Shown here piece by piece: positions 1-7,933 of a stretch of 64,000 nucleotides of DNA. The DNA comes from 3107 sp965216225 (lineage in GTDB: Bacteria; Pseudomonadota; Alphaproteobacteria; Rhodobacterales; Rhodobacteraceae), in assembly GCA_965216225.1 (NCBI GenBank), contig CBDCFF010000029.1:62001-126000 (forward strand), given 5' to 3'. Within the stretch, counting starts at the first letter, position 1. Every line of letters begins with the position of its first letter. A model generated the notes under the pieces. The model was given only the letters and a program-made list of their open reading frames with translations, ran no database searches and had not been told where the DNA came from. The position numbers were made by a program, and so were the translations under genes.

Positions 1-2
1 TG

Positions 3-101
3 TCCGCGCCCCCGGCCCCCCGCAACGGCACGTTTCAGGAACTGGTGAAGACGGCTGCGAAGCACCGACCGGATGCAGAAGGCATCCATCCGCAGATTTG
101 A
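3..101 (+). CDS. C-terminal end of an unidentified protein (partial)
   Basis: An open frame runs in from the left edge and stops with TGA at 99-101, giving 32 residues that end in EGIHPQI. The reading is basic in its middle part (KTAAKHR). I do not recognise a family. It lies on the same strand just upstream of the relaxase gene, where small mobilisation proteins are often found, but nothing in the visible residues proves that role. A short A/T-rich hairpin follows it at 138-159. Confidence 0.35.
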   Translation, partial: SAPPAPRNGTFQELVKTAAKHRPDAEGIHPQI

Positions 102-137
102 GCAGAATGCGAAAATCATGTAGGGCACGATTATACA

Positions 138-159
138 AAAAACCATTATCATGGTTTTT
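138..159. terminator. Perfect 9-bp inverted repeat before the relaxase gene
   Basis: AAAAACCAT at 138-146 and ATGGTTTTT at 151-159 are exact reverse complements around a TATC loop. With A-rich and T-rich flanks it could be a bidirectional terminator for the upstream partial gene. Because it sits 24 bp before the relaxase start it could instead be part of a transfer origin; the sequence alone does not separate these. Confidence 0.45.
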
Positions 160-182
160 CGTTGCCTGTACCCTGACGGCAA

Positions 183-2216
183 ATGGCGATTCCACATCAC
201 AGCGTTTCGGTTATCTCGAACAGTTTCGGCGCCAGCGCCGTGGCTGCTGCGGCGTATCGGCATGGAACGCAGATGTCGATTTTCGGGTCGGAGCGGAGCC
301 GTGATTACAGCGCCAAGCAGAGCGAGCTTGCGTGGTCGGAGATTGCGCTTCCCGAAGGCGCGTCGGACAGGATGCGTTGGGCCTTCGGCGATGCGGCGTT
401 CCTGACGGCGCTTGCGGCGGTTCGTGCGGAGGCGCCGGCGTCGGGCCTGGAACTGTCTGATGAAGAAGCTGCGCGTGCGGCCTGGGCGCGGGTTTCGGAA
501 GCGCTGTGGCGCAATGTCGAGTCAACGGAACAGCGTCTGAACAAGTTTCCGTGGAAGGCGCAGTTTGCGCGCACGGTTATCATCGGGCTGCCTGCGGAGT
601 TGTCGCGTGCCGCGCAGGTCGCGCTGATGCAGGGCTATGTGAAGGCTGCGTACACGGATCGCGGGATGGTTGCGGACTGGGTTCTTCATGACAAGGGTGA
701 CGGCAATCCGCATGTGCATGTGATGCTGACGCTTCGGGCTCTGGAGCCTGATGGCTGGGGTCGGAAGGAGCGTTCGTGGAACGCGAAGTCGCTGCTTGGT
801 GAGTGGCGTCCGGAGTGGGCGCGGCACGCCAATCTTGCGCTTGAGCGGGCGGGTTTTGCGGCGCGGATAGATCACCGGTCCTACCGGGAGCAGGGGCTTG
901 AGCTTGAGCCGGAGAGCCATGATCCGCATGTTGCGGCCCATGCGGAGCGGACGGGCGAGATTGCGCGTGAGGCGGCGCGTGTACAACAGGTTCGGCGTCG
1001 CAACCAGGAATTTCTTCGAGCGCATCCTGATCAGATTCTCGTGATCTTGCAGGCGCGTCAGGCGGTGTTCACGGAAGCTGACATTCGCCAGGCGCTGCAT
1101 GATCGTCTGTCGGATGCGGTTGATGCGGCGGCGATCACGGCGCTTGGCGACAGTGTGATGGGTTCGCCGGAGCTTCTGCCTGTTGTGGCGCGGGGCGCGC
1201 AGGGTGAGCAGTTCCACATGACCAGCGGCCGGGCGCGTCAGGCGCAGCAGCTTGTTCTCGACGCCCGGCTTCTTTCGGAGAGCCTGCTTGAGGCGGGCGC
1301 GGGGGCGGATGTGCGCGGTGATGCGTTCGAGAGCGGGAGCGGTCCGATCCTGATCACTGTCCACGAGGAAGGGGCCGGGGCCGATGGGGCCGGGACCGAT
1401 GCGGCTGCTGCGCGGTCAGGCGCCCGGCGTCGCGTTTCCGCAGCTGCGGTCGGCGCGGTCGGCGCGTCCGGTCGTGCGTCTTCGGCGCCGCGCGGACCTT
1501 CGGCCAAAGCGGTGCGGGAGGCGCTGAGAGGTCATGCGGAGGCTCTGTTCCGTGCGGCGTTCGGGGAGCCTTTGAGGCCGGGTGCATCGGAATGGCGTGC
1601 GAAGGAGAACGAGGCGCTTGCGATGCAGATGCGGGGTCCGCGCCGTGGTTTGTGGATGGATCACACGGCGGGCACGGGGGGCGATCTTCTCGATCTGATT
1701 GCGGTGACGTTGTGCGGGCTGGGCTCTGCGCGGTCCGACTTTCCGCGGGTGCTGGAAGAGGCGTCGCGGTTCGCGGGTCTTGCCATGGATGGCGTCGCGC
1801 CGGACATGGCGTCGGTGGCAATGCGGCAGGCATTGCGGGAGAAAGCGGCTGATGCCGAAGAGCGTCGGGAAGTGTCGCGCAAGGCGGCGCTGGTTCAGGG
1901 CTTTGAGGCTCTTGCGGGTCCTGTGGCGGACAGTCCTGCGGCTTCGTATCTCGCATCGCGGGGGATCACGGAGCTTCCGGCTGCGGGTCTGGCCTGGCTT
2001 CCGGCGGTTGCGGGTCATCGGGTTCACGGCCCGGAGCACGGGGCGCTTGTGGTGTGGGCTGTGGACGATGCGGGGACGATCACCGGCGGTCAGCGCATAC
2101 TTGTGGGGCCTGATGGATCGGGTGCGGATGTTGATGTTCGCAAGCCGGCCTTCGGGATGATCGGCGGCCATCCGGCGCGGTTTCCGGGCCGCAGTCCGCG
2201 TTCGGGCCTCTGGTGA
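183..2216 (+). CDS. traA: MobA/MobL (TraA-type, MOBQ-like) relaxase, N-terminal segment of a giant relaxase-helicase
   Basis: This is the nicking domain of a conjugation or mobilisation relaxase, which cuts one strand at oriT and stays linked through a tyrosine. Seen: the N-terminus MAIPHHSVSV, a candidate catalytic tyrosine at residue 25 (AAAAYRHG), and the metal-binding histidine group H169, H177 and H179 (NPHVHVML). A region around 330-420 (FLRAHPDQIL...) recurs in the next segment. From about residue 610 a Toprim-like stretch begins (ALVVWAVDDAG) but the frame ends at TGA 2214-2216 before the domain is complete; its second half (VIAEGPESAL) opens the overlapping frame at 2213. So this segment and the next were almost certainly one protein. 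A 4-bp GTGA overlap could permit coupled translation, but splitting a folded domain favours a frameshift or sequencing error near 2190-2212. Confidence 0.85.
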   Translation: MAIPHHSVSVISNSFGASAVAAAAYRHGTQMSIFGSERSRDYSAKQSELAWSEIALPEGASDRMRWAFGDAAFLTALAAVRAEAPASGLELSDEEAARAAWARVSEALWRNVESTEQRLNKFPWKAQFARTVIIGLPAELSRAAQVALMQGYVKAAYTDRGMVADWVLHDKGDGNPHVHVMLTLRALEPDGWGRKERSWNAKSLLGEWRPEWARHANLALERAGFAARIDHRSYREQGLELEPESHDPHVAAHAERTGEIAREAARVQQVRRRNQEFLRAHPDQILVILQARQAVFTEADIRQALHDRLSDAVDAAAITALGDSVMGSPELLPVVARGAQGEQFHMTSGRARQAQQLVLDARLLSESLLEAGAGADVRGDAFESGSGPILITVHEEGAGADGAGTDAAAARSGARRRVSAAAVGAVGASGRASSAPRGPSAKAVREALRGHAEALFRAAFGEPLRPGASEWRAKENEALAMQMRGPRRGLWMDHTAGTGGDLLDLIAVTLCGLGSARSDFPRVLEEASRFAGLAMDGVAPDMASVAMRQALREKAADAEERREVSRKAALVQGFEALAGPVADSPAASYLASRGITELPAAGLAWLPAVAGHRVHGPEHGALVVWAVDDAGTITGGQRILVGPDGSGADVDVRKPAFGMIGGHPARFPGRSPRSGLW

Positions 2217-5200
2217 TTGCGGAAGGTCCTGAAAGCGCGCTGTCGATCCGGCAGGCGACGGGGTACGAGACGTGGGCGGTGTTCGGTGTTTCGGGGTGGA
2301 AGAGCGCGCCGGTTCCTTCGGGCCGTGAGGTGATATTCGCGCCGGACCGGGATGCGCCCGACAGCCCTGCGGGTCGTGCGTTCCGTGCGGCAGTTGCGCA
2401 TCATGTGGCCGCCGGATGCGCCATCCGGATTGCGGTTGCGCCGGAGCCTGTGGGGAGCAAGCGTGATCTGAACGACACGCTCATGCGGGCGGGGGCCGCA
2501 GCGGTGCGGGCAGCGATCGCGTCGGCGCGGGGTGTGGGCCGGCTCGTATCGCCGGCTCTCAATCCCGGTCAGCGCCGTGCTGCGGAAGCGATGCTGTCGT
2601 CGGCGCGTCTGACGCTTGTGAAGGGCCATGCGGGGACGGGCAAGACACATACGCTGGGCGAGGTCGCGCGGGTCTGGCGTTCGCGCGGGATCGGGGTTCT
2701 GGGGGGCGCGCCCTCTGGCAAGGCGACGCAGGAGCTTGCCGGGATCGCCGGGCTTGATGCGGCGACGCTGTCGGCGTGGGAGGCGCGTTGGAGCCGTGGC
2801 GACCGTCCGCCTGCGGGGGAGTTCGTGTTCATCATGGACGAGGCGGGAATGGTGGGTCTTGCCCAGTGGTCGCGGCTCCAGTCGCAGATAGCGGCGATGG
2901 GTGGCAAGCTGATTGCGATTGGCGATCCGGAGCAATTGCAGCCGGTCTCGGACCTGTCGGGGTGGGCGGTTGCGGAGGCGCGGTTGGGAGAGGTTGTGGT
3001 CATGGACCGGATTGTCCGGCAGCGGGACGCGGGTGATCGGCGTGCGACGGAGGCGCTGGCGCGGGGCGGCGCGGGGATTGCGGCGGGTATCCGTCATTAT
3101 GCGCAGAAGGGCGCGGTGCGTCTTGAGGCGGATGTTCTGGCCGATCCGCTCACGGCGGTTGCGCAGGCGTATTTCGCCGGCGGTGCGGTGCGGGATCGCA
3201 GCCGGATCGCGCTGGCGTGTACGCGCAGGGATGTTCATGCGCTCAACCATGCGATCCGGTCCGAGGCTCTGGCGCGGTGCGTGGTGGCGCGGGGTGGTGC
3301 GCGGCGCTACGGGATCGAGCGCATTATCCGGGAAGAAGAGCATTCGCGGCGCGAGACGGTGCAACTGGACATCGGTTCGGGCGACCGGATCGTTCTGACG
3401 CGGGCGCACCGGGAGCTGGGCCTGGCGCGCTCGGCGTTCGGCACGGTGACGGCTGCCGGGGAGGCCCGGATCGGGGTTCTGATGGACGGCGCGGCGGCGT
3501 CGGTGGAGATCGACCCTGGCGGCTTTCCGTATTTCGATTACGGCTATGCGACGACGATCCACAAGAGCCAGGGGATGACGGTGGACGATGCGTTCGTGCT
3601 GCCGCACCGGCTGCTGGATCGGCACGGGGTCTATGTGGCGCTGTCGCGGCATCGGGACAGTGTGACGGTGTTCGGTCGGGCCGGGCATCTGGAAAGCGTG
3701 CGGTCCCTGTGCAACATGGCGCTGCGGACGGACGGACGGCTCGCCGCGCCGCCGGATGGGCGGGCGAATGGCGCCCTGACGCCCTGTCCGGCGGCGGACA
3801 CGGTTCGCGCGCGTGTGGACTGGACCGGTCCGGTGTCGCCTGTGCCGGCGCGCAGCTTCGCGGGGGACCGTCATCTCATGGCGGTTGCGGGGCGTGTTGG
3901 CGGGTTGCTTGCGGCGGACCATACGGACAGCGATGGGGCTCTGAAGGGGGATGTGGCCGATCCTCGTGACGACGCGCCTGATCCCTGTCGGGCGGTCGAG
4001 GCTCTGGTGGCGCGTCAGTCGGTGTTTTGTGCCGACGAGATCGCCGGTCTGCTGTCGATGCCGGTCTCCGATCCCGAGACGTTCCTGCGGCTGTTCCGGG
4101 AAGCGATGTCGCATCCCGATCTTGTTGCGCTGCCGACGGGCGGGTCGGCGCCCGCGTCGGAGCCGTGGGTCTATACGACGGGCCGCCAGTTGCGGGCGGA
4201 GCTTGCGGCGGTGGACCGGGGGATGCGCCTTGCGGCGCGCGCGCCGGGAGCGCCTGGAGCGCCTGGAGCGGACAGCAGCGCCTCCGGCCCCTCCGGCCCG
4301 GCGGTTGCGCCGGATATGGCGTCGGAACTGACGCGGGAGCAGCGCGCGGCGCTGGATCACGCGCTGGCGCCGGGGGGCGTGCGGATCGTGCGTGGCGGGA
4401 CAGGCAGCGGCAAGACGCGGGTGGCTGCGGCAGCGGCAGCGGCGCTTGCCCGTGCCGGGCGGGCCGTGGTTGTGGTCAGCCCCACGGAGGCGGGGCGTGC
4501 GGCGCTTGCCTCGGAAAGCGCGTCGGCGGTGACGCTGGGGGCGTTTCTTGCGAACCCGGTTGAGGCGGCCCGGCCCGGCGCGCCGGAGCGGGTGGTGATT
4601 CTGGACGATGCGCATTCGCTGGGGATCGGGCGTGCGGATGTGTTTCTTGCGCGGATCGAGGCGACCGGGTCGCGGCTTGTGGCCTTCGTCAATCCCGGGC
4701 GTCGTCCGACGGATGCGGGACCGGTGTTCCGGGCGCTTGGCGACCGTCTGGGCGCTGCGGCGCTGACGGGCGTGCATGGCCAGGACGGGGCGCTTGCGGA
4801 TATGGCGCGGGGCCTGCGCGCGGGCGTGCGGGATGCCGTCTCGGCGCTCGAAGCGCTCAAGGCATCGGGGCTGGTGCGTGCGGAAGGCGGCATGGAAGCG
4901 GCGCTTGCCCGGCTGGCGCGGGATTACGTGGCGGACCGAAGCGGGGACCGGATTGCGCTCGCCTGGTCGCGTGCGCAGGTCGAGGCGGTGACGGCGGCGA
5001 TCCGGGCGCGGCTCGATGCCACCGATCGCAGGCGCGCCGCGTTCGCGCCGGCGCTTTACGGCCCGCTTGCCGGGCTCCAACCCGGGGACCGCATCCGGTT
5101 TGTCGCGGGCGGGGCTTACGGATCGATGGCAACAGGCGGTGCGGCGGCAAGCCGGACGGCAGCGGGCCTGCCGCGTTCGCCGGTCCGTCGGGGTGAGATG

Positions 5201-7933
5201 GCGGCGGTGCTCGGGCGGGGCGGGGATGGATGTCTGGAGTTGCGGGTGCGCGGCCCGGACGGTGTGCGGGAGATCGCGGTTGCGCCGGAAGGCCCGCTGC
5301 CGAACTGGCGCTTCGCATTTGCCGGAACCATCGCCGGAGAGGCCGGGCTGCGGCACGAGAGTGTTCATCTGCTTGTCGCTCCGGGCATGGACCGGGAGGT
5401 TCTGACGGCCGGGGCGCTGGCGGCGCGCTCGGCGCTGCGTCTCGTGTTGCCGGTGGCGTCGGAGCGGTGTTCGAAGGCGCTCGGGATCATCGTGGGACGG
5501 GAGCGGCGTGCGCGGAGCGGTCTCGACCATGGTTTTGATGCGTCGCGTGCTGCGGAGGCGGCGTCGCGGGCGGCCGCCGCGCCGGCGTTCGCCGATCCGG
5601 GTCTGGCGGCGGCCTTCGGGGATGGCGGGCCCGGGATGCCCGGTACGGACCTGACGGCAGTGCCGCGCATCGGCCGTCGCGACGCGGCGGTGCGGGCTGC
5701 GAATGCGGCGTTCCTGCGGGATCATCCGGACCAGATCCTCGCGGTGGTGCAGACCGACAGGCCGGTGTTCACGCAAGCGGATATCCGGCATGGGCTGCGT
5801 GCGCGTCTCGGCGGGGCGTTGTCGGAAGGCGATCTGCGCGGGATGGGCGACCGTGTCATGGCCTCGGACGAACTGGTGATGCTCGGGGAGCGTGCGCCGG
5901 ACGGAGCGCCGCAATATGTGACGGTTGCGCGTGCCGGGCTGATGCGGCGCTGTGCGCAGGATGCGCAGGCGCTGGCGGCGGGGACGTTCGCCCCGGCGGC
6001 GCAGGCTGTGGTCCGTGCGGCGGATGTCCATGTTCTGAACGCGACGCAGGGTCTGGCGGCGGAAGCGATGCTGGGGGCGGCACGGCTGACGCTGGTGACG
6101 GGCCATGCGGGGACCGGCAAGACGCATACGCTCAGGGAGGTGACGCGGGTGTGGCGTGACCGCGGCGTGACGGTGCTGGCCGGTGCGCCTTCGGGCCGGG
6201 CGACTGCGGAACTGAGTGCGCTCGACGGCGCCGGGATCGCCACGCTGGCGGCGTGGGAGGCGCGTTGGGCGCGGGGGGAACTGCCGCCTGCGGGGCGGTT
6301 CGTGTTCATCATGGACGAGGCCGGGATGGTGGGGGCCGGACAATGGTCGCGGCTCCAGGCGCAGGTTGCGGCGATGGGGGGCAAGCTGATCGCGGTTGGC
6401 GATCCGGAGCAGTTGCAGCCGGTCTCGGACCTGTCGGGGTGGGCGCTGGCGGAGCAGGCCGCAGGGATGAGCCACATGATCGACACGGTGATCCGGCAGC
6501 GGAACATGATGGACGGGCAGGCGACGGAGGCGCTGGCGCGGGGCGGCGCGGGGATTGCCGCGGCGATCGGGTATTATGCGCAGAAGGGCGCGGTGCGCCT
6601 TGAGCCGGAGGTTCTGGCGGATCCGTTCACGGCGCTGGCGCAGGCGTATTGCGCGGACCGGGATCCCGGCCGCAGCCGGATTGCGCTGGCGTACACCAAC
6701 CACGATGTTCACGCGCTCAACAGCGCGATCCGTTCGCAGGCTCTGGCGTGCGGCATGGTGGAGCGTGACGGGGTGCAGCGCTACGGCGAGATCGAGCGGA
6801 TCGTGCGGTCGGGCGGTGTGGTGAAGCGGGTCCGGGTTCCGCTCGCCCTCGGCGTCGGTGACCGGATCATGCTGACGCGGCCGCACCCGGCGTCGGGTCT
6901 GGCGCGGTCGAGCTTCGGGACGGTGACGGCGGTGCACAGGCGTCGGATCGAAGTCCGTTTTGACGGGGGAGAGGGCCGCCCGGGCGGCGCCCGGCCTGTC
7001 ACGATCGATATGGAGAGCTTCCGGGATATTGATTACGGCTATGCGACGACGATCCACAAGAGCCAGGGGATGACGGTGGATGATGCGTTCGTGCTGCCGC
7101 ACCGGCTGATGCACCGTCATGGGGTCTATGTGGCGCTGTCGCGTCACCGTGAGAATGTGACGGTGTTCGGTCGTGCCGGTCATCTCGGCGGCGCCGCCGA
7201 TCTTGTGGAACTGGCGCAGGCGCCGGGGCATCTCTCGGTCGATCTTCCGGACGGTCCTGCGGGTTGGTCGCCGGGCATGGCGCCTGGCGCGGACACTGTC
7301 GTGCCGGGGGCGCGCGAGGACTGGCGGTCGCGTGGGTCCACGGCCCGGCCGGTCGGGTTTTCGGGGGATGCGGACCTGATGGCGACGGCGGAGCGTGTCG
7401 TGGGTCTTCTGGCTGCGGAATACAGCCCTGGCGCTGCGATCCTGCGGGACGACCCGCGCGGCCATGCGCTTGATCCGCGCCGCGTGATTGACGATCTGAT
7501 GGCGCGTTGTTCGGTGATCCGGGCCGGGGACGTGGCGGGGCGTCTGGCGCAGGTGGTGGCCGAACCGGAGACCTTCCTGCGGCTGTTCCGGGGGGCGATG
7601 TCGCATCCGGATCTGGTGGCGCTGTCGGAGGCGGGGGTTGGCGGTGACGGTCGGGTCTACAGCACGGGAGCGCAAATCCGGGCGGAACTCGAGGCGGTGG
7701 ACTGCGGGGCGCGTCTGGGGCTGTCGGGAGCGCCTGCGGGGGCGCCGACCGTGACGCTGTCGGGTCTGGCGCGGCGTGACCGGCGGCTCGAGGAGGCTCT
7801 GGAGCAATCTCTGGACGCATCGCAGCAGCGGGGCGCTCGATCACGCGCTGGCCCCCGGTCGCTTGCGTCTGATCCGCGGGGATGCGGGCAGCGGCAAGAC
7901 CCGGGTCGCGGCGCAGGCGTCGTCGTTGCATGA
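2213..7933 (+). CDS. traA: Middle segment of giant relaxase: Toprim second half plus three SF1 helicase-type ATPase modules
   Basis: The reading opens with the rest of a Toprim-like domain and goes into RecD/TraI-type helicase modules. Module A has Walker A GHAGTGKTHT near residue 138, Walker B FIMDEAGM near 205, and the late helicase motif YATTIHKSQGMTVDDA near 445. Module B has a degenerate form (GGTGSGKTR near 728, VILDDAHS). Then a second relaxase-type linker (FLRDHPDQIL) and module A' (GHAGTGKTHT near 1296, FIMDEAGM, the same HKSQGMTVDDA block). A and A' are about 3478 bp apart and B and the next B' about 3484 bp apart, so a large tandem duplication is clear. The last ~35 residues (after ASQQRG) look out of frame; module B' continues in the frame beginning 7776. 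Known TraA proteins carry one such helicase region. The start codon GTG at 2213 overlaps the previous stop. Confidence 0.8.
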   Translation: MIAEGPESALSIRQATGYETWAVFGVSGWKSAPVPSGREVIFAPDRDAPDSPAGRAFRAAVAHHVAAGCAIRIAVAPEPVGSKRDLNDTLMRAGAAAVRAAIASARGVGRLVSPALNPGQRRAAEAMLSSARLTLVKGHAGTGKTHTLGEVARVWRSRGIGVLGGAPSGKATQELAGIAGLDAATLSAWEARWSRGDRPPAGEFVFIMDEAGMVGLAQWSRLQSQIAAMGGKLIAIGDPEQLQPVSDLSGWAVAEARLGEVVVMDRIVRQRDAGDRRATEALARGGAGIAAGIRHYAQKGAVRLEADVLADPLTAVAQAYFAGGAVRDRSRIALACTRRDVHALNHAIRSEALARCVVARGGARRYGIERIIREEEHSRRETVQLDIGSGDRIVLTRAHRELGLARSAFGTVTAAGEARIGVLMDGAAASVEIDPGGFPYFDYGYATTIHKSQGMTVDDAFVLPHRLLDRHGVYVALSRHRDSVTVFGRAGHLESVRSLCNMALRTDGRLAAPPDGRANGALTPCPAADTVRARVDWTGPVSPVPARSFAGDRHLMAVAGRVGGLLAADHTDSDGALKGDVADPRDDAPDPCRAVEALVARQSVFCADEIAGLLSMPVSDPETFLRLFREAMSHPDLVALPTGGSAPASEPWVYTTGRQLRAELAAVDRGMRLAARAPGAPGAPGADSSASGPSGPAVAPDMASELTREQRAALDHALAPGGVRIVRGGTGSGKTRVAAAAAAALARAGRAVVVVSPTEAGRAALASESASAVTLGAFLANPVEAARPGAPERVVILDDAHSLGIGRADVFLARIEATGSRLVAFVNPGRRPTDAGPVFRALGDRLGAAALTGVHGQDGALADMARGLRAGVRDAVSALEALKASGLVRAEGGMEAALARLARDYVADRSGDRIALAWSRAQVEAVTAAIRARLDATDRRRAAFAPALYGPLAGLQPGDRIRFVAGGAYGSMATGGAAASRTAAGLPRSPVRRGEMAAVLGRGGDGCLELRVRGPDGVREIAVAPEGPLPNWRFAFAGTIAGEAGLRHESVHLLVAPGMDREVLTAGALAARSALRLVLPVASERCSKALGIIVGRERRARSGLDHGFDASRAAEAASRAAAAPAFADPGLAAAFGDGGPGMPGTDLTAVPRIGRRDAAVRAANAAFLRDHPDQILAVVQTDRPVFTQADIRHGLRARLGGALSEGDLRGMGDRVMASDELVMLGERAPDGAPQYVTVARAGLMRRCAQDAQALAAGTFAPAAQAVVRAADVHVLNATQGLAAEAMLGAARLTLVTGHAGTGKTHTLREVTRVWRDRGVTVLAGAPSGRATAELSALDGAGIATLAAWEARWARGELPPAGRFVFIMDEAGMVGAGQWSRLQAQVAAMGGKLIAVGDPEQLQPVSDLSGWALAEQAAGMSHMIDTVIRQRNMMDGQATEALARGGAGIAAAIGYYAQKGAVRLEPEVLADPFTALAQAYCADRDPGRSRIALAYTNHDVHALNSAIRSQALACGMVERDGVQRYGEIERIVRSGGVVKRVRVPLALGVGDRIMLTRPHPASGLARSSFGTVTAVHRRRIEVRFDGGEGRPGGARPVTIDMESFRDIDYGYATTIHKSQGMTVDDAFVLPHRLMHRHGVYVALSRHRENVTVFGRAGHLGGAADLVELAQAPGHLSVDLPDGPAGWSPGMAPGADTVVPGAREDWRSRGSTARPVGFSGDADLMATAERVVGLLAAEYSPGAAILRDDPRGHALDPRRVIDDLMARCSVIRAGDVAGRLAQVVAEPETFLRLFRGAMSHPDLVALSEAGVGGDGRVYSTGAQIRAELEAVDCGARLGLSGAPAGAPTVTLSGLARRDRRLEEALEQSLDASQQRGARSRAGPRSLASDPRGCGQRQDPGRGAGVVVA

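Noticed and set aside
2090..7807. A 1905-codon open frame on the minus strand opposite the relaxase
   Set aside because: Arg/Pro/His-rich composition, no motif, and it is the exact shadow of a GC-rich coding strand with strong third-position bias; the plus strand has full helicase motifs.
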